Shown: positions 1 to 11,149 of the stretch, piece after piece
Numbering within the stretch: position 1 is the stretch's first letter
Layout: every line of letters starts with the position of its first letter
Origin: Phallus indusiatus
Taxonomy: Eukaryota > Basidiomycota > Agaricomycetes > Phallales > Phallaceae
DNA: 64,000 nt
Direction of reading: 5' to 3'
NCBI GenBank assembly: GCA_027605045.1
Contig: JAQFWX010000011.1
Span: 744,001 to 808,000, forward strand
The notes under the pieces: generated by a model
The model's input: only the letters and a program-made list of their open reading frames with translations
Told to the model about the DNA's origin: nothing
Database searches by the model: none
Made by a program: the position numbers and the translations under genes

Positions 1-1477
1 CCGAATGGAGACGTCTGGCAGAGTGTGAGGAATAATGATGTCACGGAAGTCACGTCGCACAAGCGTAGGTGGGACGGTGTCCATTGATTCTCTTCAGATT
101 CTTTTTCTCTCCAAAGGTTTCGTGCCCAACGCGCTATTTTCACTTAACGATGGTATGGTTTACGTCTAATACGAGTGCGATAGGGTAAGGAAATAATACG
201 TACATCGGGGGGTGAATGCTTCGCTGGCTGCCAGCCTGGATCCTGGCACGCCATTTGTTGCACATGTTTCATTTTTGAACGAAGTTTCAAATAAAAATCC
301 TGGCTCATAGTCAACTTTGCACTGAACGTGTTCGTGCTAACGATCAAATATACCCCTATACGGCAAAGCTGTGGACCTTGATGCTTATACGGACCAGTGA
401 CTGCCAGAGGTTACTGTACATACATATTCTATAATCTTTATATCAATACGATTCATCGACAACTGTTTTTTTTGGCAAGGAAAGGCGGATCATTATTATT
501 TACATATGTTCATCATGCGGCCTGGGAAATTGTAGCCCTGAGTTACTGTGCCATATGCTCTTGGTATATATCTATCCTCAAGTTCTTTCTTTGTAGCATA
601 ACACACGAAGTGGCTACAATTCCGAAAAGCCATGCAAGGGACTTTAGAAAAATAAGAGAAGTGTGCTACGTTTCTGATCAATATGTAAACCGATTCAAAA
701 GAAAGGTGGCCACGTGGTATGCTGTAAAAAAAAGAAAGGTGCATGATGTCAACGTTGTTACACTTACGCATGTCGTCGAAAATTTCGCGTCGGGGGTCGG
801 TGACTCACGGACCGAAGCTTTTCATAACTTCAGGGACACCAAGGCCAATACAGTGGACCTTTTTGCAATGGAACTGATGAAAATGGCGATCTGAATTGAC
901 TCAGTCACAATGTCATAAAAACAGCTCATTCATATAAGACAGTAAAGCGAGCCAGACGTGAAAGGTAGAATTTTGCTCTGCTGATGAACTGGGTTTCGGT
1001 CCCAATCTGACCCATCAAAGAGAAACAGATCTCAAGTTCGGCAACAATTACGTAACCTTTGTGAGCGTTAGCGACATGCGGGCGCCCCTGACCGGACGTC
1101 CTGGTAGAGGTCAACGGCGAAAAGACAATAGCAAAGAGCCAGAGAAGCCTGAAAGATGCTCAATAATTTACTCATTGTCGAAAAAAATTATGTTCAAGGG
1201 AAGAATAAAGAAATGAGCGGGTTTCCCAAAAGACCTCGTTGTTTCGGCATCTGCGGAAGCTGAGGGTGCCAAGGCCTCGGAATTCGGGGTCGATCGGACG
1301 AGTGGGGATGGGTTCCGGAGTGGCAAATCTGTTTAGGACAAGTAAATTATTCATTGTCAGTCTGAGACAAGGCTGCAAAGGGGAGGTGGCTTGGACATTG
1401 TGTGTTTTTGCTCTTCAGTATTCCCATTTTCCGCACGTTTTCGTGTTTCGTTGTTGTGTTCTATCGATCGTTCCTTC
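1..1477. other. Left-edge region with no supported gene
   Basis: No recognisable protein or RNA is seen here. The longest frame (397-894, plus) starts at a GTG, is AT-rich and has no family resemblance or codon structure like the neighbouring genes. The stretch just before 1478 is probably the promoter and 5' leader of the WC-2-like gene; it has pyrimidine-rich patches such as those at about 1420-1475. Confidence 0.5.
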
Positions 1478-3593
1478 ATGCTCACCCAGTACAATTCATT
1501 AGATCACTTCCACATGCCCCCGATCAATGATCAACACCTCCCCCACCCTTCCTCGTCCAAGTCGCAGGCCCACAGTCCAAAATTCGGTCAAGCGCGTTGT
1601 TGTTCGTCTCTCTCTCTCACTTCGTAACGGCGTTTGCAGATACAGATCCTGACACCTTTTTTATCCCCTTAGACTGGGCTTTGTTAAGTGAAGCCTTGCA
1701 GTTTCTATATGTCGATCCCACATTTCGCATCCACCTCGGTCCTCAGGCGCACTCTCTGATCGGTCGTAGTTTTCTCGACTTCGTACATCTAGAAGAGCGT
1801 TCTACTGCCCACTCAGAGTTCAGAAGAGCCGTAAGCCAGGAAACACTTCATGGTTCAGTAACCCGGTTAGTGATTTTGGTTTTATTTGTTGGCATATACA
1901 CATTCATCTCAAGTCCTAGGGTCCGTTATACCCGCCTGAACCGTATTCGCGCTAGTCTGGGTTTTACAGGAGTAGTGGCCACTCCGCTAGAGGAAGACAG
2001 AGTTTCATGTGATAAAGATTATATCACTTGTGATTTAGTTATCAATCTGGCAGCCGATAACCTTATTCTATGCTTCATTCACGCAAGCATGAGTCCGTCT
2101 TCTCTCCACATTTTTTTGCATATCATTGATATCCATCGAGAACAGATATATCGCCAGCTGATAACGACGGAATTTATCGTACACCCTGGTCTAACTGGTG
2201 CGGTACCTCTGCAATGGATGGCGAGGTAAGACTTATTCATAAATTTTGGCTGAAGACCCGAATTATGTGGTACTACACAGGAAATCGAACGCCTGGAGAT
2301 AGCATTGTCTTCCATTTCCCCGTCGTACCCGAAAAAACCTAATGAGATACGTATTTTTCAAATATTGGGCAACACGTCGAGTCGTGAAAATTTACTCCTT
2401 TGGCCGACAACTCATCACATTTCTCAAGATGAGTGCAGACAGCTCGTACGGAACGTTCGAATGGATACTTCCAACAGCTCTGACGCGAAGACTTCGTGTA
2501 CCCGACGTTTTAGAGCGCTTCAGCCTATTCCCCCTACCCGAGATTTCAATCGAGAAGTAGAAAGTGGCTTAATTCCGTATGAACAGATTATACTGGCCTT
2601 TCACTACCTGAAAGTCGAGCCTCGGCCGAGGCATTCCCCAACGACGATTCATTGAGGTTCCCGAATGATTATTCTTCGCCCAACGCTCGAATAGATCGGT
2701 TTCCTTCAGAAAATTCAAGTTCCATTCCTCGTTCCGATTTATCTCATAATTATCAGAGCTTCGACGTCCCGAATTCTTGGCAGTCACCATCTCCGTCACC
2801 TGGAGCTCAAACATCGTCATTTAGCAAGCAGCATATCCCCTCCGGACAATTTCAAAATTCGATATATGCTGATGTCATACCTTCCCCTAGACATAGAGAG
2901 ACGCGAGTTTATGCAAAGGAAAGCTCTCGAGACACATACAGTAACACGACCGGAAGCAAGGGGAACCCTCCCGCGGGAATTGCCCGCTGTGCAGCCTGCA
3001 AAAGCGTCAGCAGTCCAGAGTGGAGAAAGGGTCCAAGCGGGAAAAAGGACCTTTGTAATGCTTGTGGTCTGCGGTATTCACGTGCCAAGGCCAAGAAGGA
3101 GGGCATTACGTCCCGACGTCGACGGGATAATAGAGGAATACAGGACCTGGACATGGTTGCCTCTAGGGGACGTACCTCCGATGATGGACCTACCAATTTC
3201 TCTCTTCATAATACACAAAGATTGACCATGGGTGCTTCGCATTCACGGGATTCCTTTGAATCTCTTCATTCACAGCCTAGCACGATTTCTCCCCCGCCGT
3301 ACACTTATGCAATGGAGCATAGACAGAATCCCATGCCCCTCTATTCTTATCCAACGACAGGTGGAGTAACCTACACTCATCCTCACCATTCCAATAACTA
3401 CCACCATCACGCAAACACCCCTTCTTATCATGACTCGCCTGTCGGTGGAAGTTCAACACTGACAGCGACCGGGTATATGCTCCACTCTGTCCCCAACGCA
3501 GCCGATCCCCCTCCTTCCTATGTTCGAGGGCTCTCCTCAGAACGTCCAGATGACCCTCATGCCGAAACGAATCATCATTACAGTCTGCATTAA
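1478..3593 (+). CDS. wc-2: WC-2-like PAS/GATA blue-light regulator
   Basis: Homologue of White Collar 2, the DNA-binding partner of the WC-1 photoreceptor in fungal light responses, acting in the nucleus. A PAS domain is built from exons 1640-1865, 1920-2092, 2146-2225 and the one starting at 2281. It shows PLDWALLSEALQFLYVDP, then LCFIHA, then WSNWCGT and DAKTSCTRRF, all WC-2 landmarks. A GATA zinc finger follows at about 2986-3100 (CAACKSVSSPEWRKG ... LCNACGLRYSR). The tail is rich in His, Ser and Pro. Introns 1587-1639, 1866-1919, 2093-2145 and 2226-2280 keep the frame. The passage from 2613 into the final frame is uncertain: an intron 2614-2756 fits by phase, otherwise there is a frameshift. 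That model gives about 585 aa. The start could also be the ATG at 1514. The family is clear; the exact ends are less so. Confidence 0.87.
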
Positions 3594-4498
3594 TTCAGGA
3601 TGAACGATATTTTAGGGAAAGATTCACCAGCGAGTCAAAGCTTGTCTTGAATGATTCTTTCCGACATTACTTAATTTTCTTGACATGTTGACACGAAGCT
3701 ACTGTACATTATAATTTGTCTTTTATTGATAGCAATATGTATAGGTAAATTGAACGTAATTATATGTTATATGTAATTTCCAGTAATTGGGTCTGCGACT
3801 CAAATAGATTGTTGGTGATAAGCGGCATATTATTTGAGTGGGAATACCAAAACCACCCACGTAAATTTTTATAAGGTGCATTGTCAAAATATATCTTTTT
3901 ACCGGAAAGAACGGTTGTACGATTGCTATGGGTTTGAAAGACTATATATAATACTAATACCCGCAACATAGTAAGCTATGGTAACTCTGATCGTTCGGGG
4001 CGTGAAGTTACAACAGAACAAGACATGTAGTAGACGTGCATGATTCAGGTCCAGATACAAGGCTAAAGTGTAGGAGCGCAGACACAATCAACCGTTAAGA
4101 GATTCAGTCACTCTCGAGGTTACGGCGCGGTATTAATAGTGAGATTGAAGATACATTCTTGAAACTACGGATTTATTCTTTCCCATTTCCCAACATCTCC
4201 TCAATGGATGTGAACAACAACCAATTCAGAGTCTTGGATTATTATTTGGTACACGTTTGCTGTTTAGGGTTTATCGCCAATGAGTAGAAAAAGGTAAAAA
4301 CAGTATGCACAAGTGTAATTCATCCATTTATCAGTACATACTCCATAACTGCTCTACTAACATAGAAATTGGTGAAGTTGTTGCGGGCTTATTACGGGCT
4401 TATCATCACCGCATAATAGTGATAACGCCTGTCGCTTGCGCTGTTTTCGGACGCGATTGGTCACATGTTGTCACATTCCAATATTCAGCTCGCGATGC
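3594..4498. other. Intergenic, AT-rich
   Basis: This is the space between the WC-2-like gene and the unknown gene starting at 4499. It probably holds the 3' UTR of the first and the promoter of the second. I see no RNA gene, repeat or coding exon. Confidence 0.5.
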
Positions 4499-5520
4499 AT
4501 GATGATGGTGGTGCACAATGCCTTACTGTCTAACCTGGAACAAATAATAGACACCACTGATGCGAAAAACGAAGATAAACATAAAGAAATTCTATGTTTG
4601 TGTTTTTTCTCTGACGTCAGACTATAGTATCTGACCATCTTTACAGCTATTTTGTCTGACTCCGTTACTGACGCAACCCTGAAGAAAGTCCCGTCGTTGA
4701 AAGTGGCACTATATGGAATTAACAGGATAACGCACCCAACAATGCTTTGGGAAAATACACCAGAGCTTTTGGATTTGTTTTCTCTGAGCGAGCTTTATCG
4801 GCAAAGGATCGTATCAAACTGCCAGGAAGTGCTACATTGGAATGACTTCTACAACAAAGAAGACGCATCAAACGCCATAGATGGAATCCCTTTGTCTAAA
4901 GAGGACGTTTCCCTCCTAGGACGTATTCTGAGAAAAGCCCGGAACACAGTTTTAAGGGAGACTTACCGGAGCATCGTGCTACAAATATGTGCTTCTGTAA
5001 GTCTCGTTAAATACGTTACCGTGTGTTTCTAAACCGAAAATACAAAAATTAGCATATTTATTACCTGCGTCAATCCAATCAACCTTTGCTAATTCCTGTG
5101 TTTTTCATGCGATACTTTCCGTCCCCGAAAGATTTATTGCCCGAGGATGAATCACCACAACTCCCTGTTTGGTTAAGAGGGCTGTCCATTTCTGAGCTTG
5201 AGCAGCTCAAAGCCATCCGTTTAAATGTAATAAAGGCACTAGAGGAGATGCAGATTTGGGAAGACGAACAGGAAAATAATCCTAGGCAAGTGATTTCTCG
5301 TTCTTCAAGTTGCTCACTTGACGTCCGTTATCAGCGCGGAAAGTTTAAGTAAATTTCCCCTTTTAATTAAATGGTCTGAGGTTGCGGCACTAGTGTGCAG
5401 GCATACTGCTAAGGCAAGACATTCTGCGATTTCCCTCTTTCTTTTGTAAGCTTGATATTCTCCTAGGTCCAAACTTTGATCAGCAAACTCGAATCAATTT
5501 TCGAGAGTGAAATTGGCTGA
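4499..5520 (+). CDS. Unknown four-exon protein, about 245 aa
   Basis: I do not recognise the family. Four exons join without breaking the frame: 4499-4595, 4647-4996, 5053-5289 and 5467-5520, with introns of 51, 56 and 177 nt. The splice borders are GT/AG, and three ATGs in a row mark the start. The predicted protein is mostly helical and charged. It contains LKVALYGINRITHPTMLW early, a basic segment ILRKARNTVLRE near the middle and an acidic, Leu-rich C-terminal part (SISELEQLKAIRLNVIKALE, then LISKLESIFESEIG). There is no signal peptide or membrane segment. The consistent phases across three introns argue for a real gene. A small structural or complex subunit is possible, but this is a guess. 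Confidence 0.6.
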
Positions 5521-5677
5521 GTATGAGATATTGAAGCGAGTTATGTAGGAAATCAATGGCGACGGGGAATGAGCTTGAAATTATTAGATACCGTAAATCT
5601 TCATTTTGTGGTCCTGTATGAACTATTGCAAATATCAATGCCCTCGGATGCGTTTATTTAACCGAGCCCAATTGCTA

Positions 5678-5760
5678 GGGGATGTGGTGTAGGGGTTATC
5701 ACGCTTCATTTGCACTAACGGGCATTGAAGAGGTCACGCGTTCGATTCGCGTCATCTCCA
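5678..5760 (+). tRNA. tRNA-Ala(UGC) with a 10-nt intron
   Basis: The acceptor arm GGGGATG (5678-5684) pairs with CATCTCC (5753-5759), with one G-U, and is followed by discriminator A. An internal A box (TGGTGTAGGGG) and a B box (CGTTCGATTCG) are present. The anticodon stem CTTCA/TGAAG encloses a 17-nt loop. Removing about 10 nt after position 37 leaves TTTGCAT, giving anticodon TGC. The 3' CCA is not encoded apart from the first bases, as usual in eukaryotes. Confidence 0.87.
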
Positions 5761-5925
5761 CGTCAGATATTTTTTGCGAATTCCTCTGAATTACAGGCAA
5801 GACAAAATATTCTTCAATGTTTTCACTAAAATATTAATCAATTGACCCAAATGAAGGAAATATTCGTCACGAGAGAATGGTCAATAAATAAACAAACTAT
5901 CGTTTATTCAGGTTAATCAAAAACG

Positions 5926-6004
5926 TACACACAGCGGGAGTCGAACCCACGCCGCTTGCTATCACAAATGGAAGGCAAGCATGATACCGTTTCACCATGT
6001 GTGT
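5926..6004 (-). tRNA. tRNA-Gly(UCC) with an 8-nt intron
   Basis: Read on the minus strand, acceptor ACACACA pairs with TGTGTGT. The A box is TGGTGAAACGG and the B box GGTTCGACTCC. The anticodon stem CTTGC/GCAAG encloses a 15-nt loop. Removing 8 nt after position 37 leaves a 7-nt loop with anticodon TCC. The first base being A rather than G is less usual for tRNA-Gly. It faces the tRNA-Ala gene, with about 165 bp between their 3' ends. Confidence 0.83.
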
Positions 6005-6188
6005 TGTTGAAAGAATAGCCTCAGCAACGGAATCTTCACCTGTGTCACTAATATCTAATATATTTATTCTTTTGGGGCTAATAGGACGAATATGTACGTT
6101 GATCATGGTATATAATTCGCGGCTTTTTTAGTTACCAATACTCTATGATAGATAAGATATAATGCTTTTAATTTTCTAACAGATAACA

Positions 6189-7427
6189 TTAGACTTCGTT
6201 TTGATTCTCGCCCCTCTCCGCATATTCGCTAGGTGGTTCTCTAAAGCCAAAAAATACCAACCAGTCCGTTCCTCGTTTGTGAATCATCATGAGAGCTAAT
6301 ATGACTGGCAGATACCACAGGCTGACATGAAAAAGAGCTTTCGCATTTTTTTCTGTCCCAGATTTCCAAAAAAGGTGAGCTGCTCGGGCGAGATACAGGT
6401 TTAAAGGAACGCTTGTGATACTGAATGTCCACGTTGTTAGACCGACCAGCGGCGTCGCGACCGAAGATATTCCAATAAGAAATAAAGCATGACGATATGA
6501 GACCAACGCATTAAGCGTTGGCTTCGTCACAGCTAACATTTTATACCCTCCCTGAGCGTAAGACTCTCGGAGGAGATGAGCCAGAGAGTTAAAATGAGGG
6601 AATTGCCAGCAGTATAATAAACCGAAAAGGACAAGAGCCGATAGCGGGTTGTCAGCAGATGCAGATGTTATAGGGTCCAAGACGTCAAAGATAAATGGGG
6701 GTAAAAATAGTTCGGTGGGCTGATTGGCAACTGGCAACAGTCGACCCCCACATGCCACCCAGCCTATCAACGGTGGAATGCCACCGACAACAGAGCCAAC
6801 CCAGGTGTTAATGATGCTTTTTCGTTTCAAGCTTGTGTATACCCCTGCATACAATACAATGTTCAAAGCACCAAGAGAACCTGCGACTGGGTTCACACAG
6901 GTAAGCGTAGTAATACCTGCGACACCAGTTAAAATGCCAAATATCGAAGCATTGGCAGGAGATATCGCCCCTCTAACTAGTGGACGCATTCTTGTTCGCG
7001 GCATTTGAGCATCAAATGGAACTTCGACTATCTGGTTGAATGTGTTGGCCGATGCTGAACACAGTGCTGTTCCAATGGCGGTTGAAAGCAGCATAGGCAC
7101 GGTCGTAGGCAGGGGAGAAAGCGCGAAACCAGCCATGGTCGATAAAACGATGAGGCATGTTAATCTAGACTTGGATAATTGAGAGTAAACTTTGGTTAAT
7201 CGGGACGCCGTCGCCAAGTAAGATCGGATATTCGCTGGTTCTGTCTGAGCTGGCACCAAAGACTTCAGGTTTATGGTGTCAAAACCACTCTTCTGGTGAA
7301 AATCGTATAAGGGACTACGGGAAAAGAAAGAAATAGTGTTGGGTTTGGGATGCTGTGTGCTGACATATCTCTGACAGCATGGCTGCCTTAGACTTTTCGT
7401 TGCCACTCGTCTGGATATACACAACAA
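6189..7427 (-). CDS. COX10: Protoheme IX farnesyltransferase (COX10)
   Basis: Converts protoheme to heme O by adding farnesyl pyrophosphate, the first step of heme A synthesis for cytochrome c oxidase, in the mitochondrial inner membrane. The single-exon frame gives 412 aa, a normal length for eukaryotic COX10. A basic, Ser/Arg-rich N-terminus (MLCISRRVATKSLRQP) looks like a mitochondrial presequence. The UbiA-family signature is clear: NTFNQIVEVPFDAQM followed by RTRMRPL, with the Asn and Asp residues that bind the prenyl diphosphate. A second family segment, YCWQFPHFNSLA, and several hydrophobic segments follow. It is divergent from COG6, with about 130 bp between the start codons, so a shared promoter region is likely. 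Confidence 0.96.
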   Translation of the reverse strand: MLCISRRVATKSLRQPCCQRYVSTQHPKPNTISFFSRSPLYDFHQKSGFDTINLKSLVPAQTEPANIRSYLATASRLTKVYSQLSKSRLTCLIVLSTMAGFALSPLPTTVPMLLSTAIGTALCSASANTFNQIVEVPFDAQMPRTRMRPLVRGAISPANASIFGILTGVAGITTLTCVNPVAGSLGALNIVLYAGVYTSLKRKSIINTWVGSVVGGIPPLIGWVACGGRLLPVANQPTELFLPPFIFDVLDPITSASADNPLSALVLFGLLYCWQFPHFNSLAHLLRESYAQGGYKMLAVTKPTLNALVSYRHALFLIGISSVATPLVGLTTWTFSITSVPLNLYLARAAHLFWKSGTEKNAKALFHVSLWYLPVILALMMIHKRGTDWLVFFGFREPPSEYAERGENQNEV

Positions 7428-7556
7428 CTGAAAACAATCGGCAGTCAGTTAACAGAGCCCGAAGCTGAGAAAAGAAAAAATAAGCACCATTCGGGTTGGA
7501 AACACCACCACTGTCGAAACTGGACTTTTAGCGCTTAGCTAACGTCTCTCCATTTA

Positions 7557-10248
7557 ATGTCGCGCACGACGGCTCCTTTATCTCCAAAAGAGAATGCTAC
7601 TTCTCCAGTCTACAGCGAGAAAGATGAAAAACGCGCATTATTGAATACCGCAAGGAATCCTATATCTCTGAGGCTGTATAAAGTTCTAGGCGCAAATTAT
7701 GATGATTCCAGAGCAAAAGAGGCGTTGGAAACGCTTTCTGCCTATTATACTTCTCCAGTAACAACCTTGCCGAAACAAACAGAGCACACGGATTTCGACC
7801 CATCCGATCAAATTGTCAAGGATAACAAACCTTGCAGGGACTATGCACGCGATACCGCAGCCCGTGCTCGGAAGAGCCTACGACGTGATACAGAGGCCCG
7901 ACTAACCGAAGGTAGCCAGCGATTCCTGAAGGCTTTCGGAGGAGTTGATGATGCATGTAATTCAGAATGTATCTAATTAAGACTTGTACTGACATTCTCA
8001 TGAGACAGAAGCTGAACTTACTGGAGGATTTCATTCAAGAGATGGTCGCAACCTGCAATGACGCTGAAGTTAAATTGCGAGCCACTACCGACGTTAGTAA
8101 ACATCTTTTAGACAAGGCTGAAGGCTTGCGACAGCAGAGGTAAGATACTTCGAGTTCGTCGTACAGAGTGCTGTCATTGCGCTAGGCAACAAATGGGAAC
8201 GCGTCTCTCCATGGTCAACATCTTCTTAGCAGAGTTCACTTTGACCGAAGAGCAAACTGAAATCATGACTAGTCGAGATATTCCTGTAGGAAGACAAATG
8301 TTTGAAACGATTGATCACGTCGAGAATATCCGTGAAAGATGTCAAATGTTATTAAGTGAGGAAAGCAGCACAAATGCGGGGTGAGTCAAGCCCATCGCCT
8401 TTCCTTGAACCGCCCGCGTTTGACATCATTTCAGTCTCGATATTATGAGCGTAACTTCGTCTCTTCTGGACCAAGCATACCAGAAAATTTACCGCTGGTG
8501 TTCGTCCGAGTTCCGTCGACTCGTCAAAGATGCTCAGCTTGAGGTGGATACTCTTGTGAAAGAGGGTATTAAGCGATTGAAACACCAGCCAGATTTATAT
8601 TCGTATGTTTCCCTTAGCCATAATCATGTGGTATCGCTCACACAACCTCAGCCAAGCCCTGAAGACTCTGTCGCAGACCAGACAATCAGCTTTGCTCTCT
8701 CAATTTTTGGATGCCTTGTCAAGAGGTGGACCATCAGGATTCCCCCGGCCCATAGAAATCCATGCACATGACCCTACTAGGTATATAGGTGATATGCTAG
8801 GATGGATCCACCAGGCTGTTGCTGGAGAACACGAATTCCTGAGCGGACTTTTTGACATCAGAGACGACGGACGGATGGTTGGATCGATACGGAAAATAAG
8901 ACAACAGGATGATGATGAGCGCTGGGTTAGATTATTATTGGACGAAAGCATTGAAAAGATACTAATGCCGCTTCGGGTACGTCTTCTTACGCCGCGGAAC
9001 TTCGTGTAAACTCATCGTTATCGGGTCATTGCTTAGTTGCGCATTCAACAAACCATCAAGTCCCAAGAAAGCAGTATAACCTCTTTCAAGATCGCGAATA
9101 TTCTTCAATTTTATCTGATTACTATGCGGCGAACAATTGGTGACGATGCGTTATTGTGCACCACTCTTGGAGAGTGAGCACTCGCGATTTTGTTTCGATC
9201 ATCATTCTAATTCTAATACCTACCGAAGTATAACAGACTTAGCATATAAGACCTTCTTTGATGCGGTCGAAGCTCAAGGTCGAAGTCTGTTGCGATATTT
9301 ACATGTGAGTATTGTTAAACTTAGACCCGCTTATGATTGATCTTAAGTTTTCACATTCTAGCCCCCTGAAGAAGATCTTTCGCCGCCTTTCGCGCTACGA
9401 GATTTCTGTCAAGTCCTGCGAGAAATCATGACTGTATACGAGTCTTCCGTTTTGAATGCGGAAAATCCTGAGGAGCAGAAACAGGGGTTCAAACGTATAC
9501 TTGACACTGTCCTTGATCCTGCCCTGGAGATGTGTCGACGTATGGCTGAAATGAACACGAGAGATAAAACAGGCTGGGAAAAAAATATTTTTCTTATTAA
9601 TTGTTTGGACTACCTTCAGGTAAATGGGTTTTCCCGAACTATCATCTCTCGTGCTCAACTTTCTGAAGAGCGTTATGCAACCTTATCCATTCACAAACGA
9701 ACGCATCGAAGAACTTGAAACTCTGTTACAACAGCGTGTTAAACAGCTTATCGAACAACACGTAAGAGTGTCAATATACGAATACAATAACCATTTAATC
9801 ATAACACTTCCTCAGTGTACACAACTGTTACAGGAAAGCGGATTGGCTCGCGCGATTGGACTCATAGAAGTCAATGACGGAACAGTTAGTTAAACACTAT
9901 TTTTCAAAAAGATTTCTCCTTTGATGATAGTTATAGGTTCCGCTCTCTCGTTTACCAGAGACCACACCATCAGAAATTACCGCAGCATTACGTACTTTTG
10001 ATACTTTTCTTTCAGAACTTGACGTCGTCTCCTCACCGCGTTTGGTATTGTTGACTGTACCCCGACTAGCAGCCTTAGTGCACCGATCGTCTTTGGAAAA
10101 GCTTGGTAATTATTATGCAAAATTGTGTGAAGCGATAAAGGACCCGAAGAATAAATACGAGTTTGCAAGCACCCTCCTCGGAAGTCAGAGACCGTTTGGA
10201 CAGATGGATGTGTTATGGCAAGTGATAGGAGTAGAAGGTTCGGTATGA
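7557..10248 (+). CDS. COG6: Conserved oligomeric Golgi complex subunit 6
   Basis: Subunit of the COG tethering complex that guides retrograde vesicles at the Golgi, a peripheral membrane protein. About ten exons separated by short introns carry the family blocks in order. These are [11 protein letters not shown] with FLKAFGG (about 7855-7945), KLNLLEDF (near 8010), [14 protein letters not shown] (8215), [19 protein letters not shown] (8500), [20 protein letters not shown] (8665), [19 protein letters not shown] (8745) and a C-terminal EAIKDPKN ... [10 protein letters not shown] (10127-10205). The start is the first ATG before the conserved region, and the stop at 10246-10248 follows the usual C-terminal block. 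I did not fix every exon border, for example around 7950-8010 and 9890-10020. Confidence 0.93.
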
Positions 10249-10303
10249 ATACCATATTCGTACATATCTAATCGATAGCTTCAATATATCTGAGGAATAT
10301 TCG

Positions 10304-11149
10304 CTACGGCTGTTTTGACTTCCTGGCTAACATCCGTCTTTGTCTGACCAACTCAAGGCGAGCCTTGAGCACGGAAACGCGTTCGTCCGCCTCTTCTTGA
10401 AACCTCTCTTCTTCATCCAGCCTGTCCATTATTAATTCTTTCTCTTCCTCTTGACGACGTCTTATCATTTGAGCTTCATCCAGTGGTTGTTCGGCTGGTG
10501 CATGCTCTACAGCATCGGCCACCTCTGCTCTTCCTGGATTTGCAAACTCGGGGATCCCTAAAGGCAGTTCATCCACCAATTGTGGTTGAGCAACCACTGT
10601 GGCTCGTTCGAAAACTTCCCGAGTTGTAGCTTCCTTTTCGTCGTTGCTCAATATTGATGACTGGAACGCTGCCCATTCGCGATTTATAACATCATCGACG
10701 TCCTTGCCATTAGGCTCTTTCTGAATTGATGGCTTCACATCGTCCAGTTCATTGCCGTCCTCCGTTCCATCGCTGTCATCTTGTGGGTGTAATTTTCGCG
10801 TAGGATCCGAAAAGAAATCTGCAGGAAAGTTGGAGGCAAGTCCAGACGCCTGATCCTCTTCGTCAAGTTTACGCTTCTTGACCGGTGCTTCGACATTCTC
10901 CATTTCGCGACTATGTGTGAGTTCATCGTTCTTTCGCTTCAAAGTAGCGAGTGCTTCATCTTCCTTTAGTTTCGCTACGGCTGTCCTGTGTCCTTTGGAA
11001 CCCACATGCCCATTCCAAGCGGAAGCATACTTTACGATCATATCGCATGCTTTACATCTCAATTGACCAGACTGGGTGTATGATGCATACGGATGTGTGA
11101 TACGCTGTTCTTGACGTTTAGATTTGAGAAGAGCCCGAACATCAGCCAT
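10304..11149 (-). CDS. ZNF830/CCDC16-like zinc finger protein
   Basis: Single-exon, 281 aa. The N-terminus (MADVRALLKSKRQEQRI, then HPYASY) and a matrin-type C2H2 finger (LRCKACDMIVKYASAWNGH, then GSKGH) match ZNF830, a nuclear protein linked in animals to pre-mRNA splicing and genome stability. The centre is acidic and low in complexity. The C-terminal third is a charged coiled coil (RRRQEEEKELIMDRLDEEE) ending in a basic RRMLARKSKQP, also as in the family. Its 3' end faces COG6, with 55 bp between stop codons. Its role in fungi is inferred from animal relatives. Confidence 0.86.
   Translation of the reverse strand: MADVRALLKSKRQEQRITHPYASYTQSGQLRCKACDMIVKYASAWNGHVGSKGHRTAVAKLKEDEALATLKRKNDELTHSREMENVEAPVKKRKLDEEDQASGLASNFPADFFSDPTRKLHPQDDSDGTEDGNELDDVKPSIQKEPNGKDVDDVINREWAAFQSSILSNDEKEATTREVFERATVVAQPQLVDELPLGIPEFANPGRAEVADAVEHAPAEQPLDEAQMIRRRQEEEKELIMDRLDEEERFQEEADERVSVLKARLELVRQRRMLARKSKQP

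Noticed and set aside
397..894. 165-codon plus-strand frame near the left edge
   Set aside because: It begins with GTG, has AT-rich unbiased codons and no family resemblance, and no exon partner was found.
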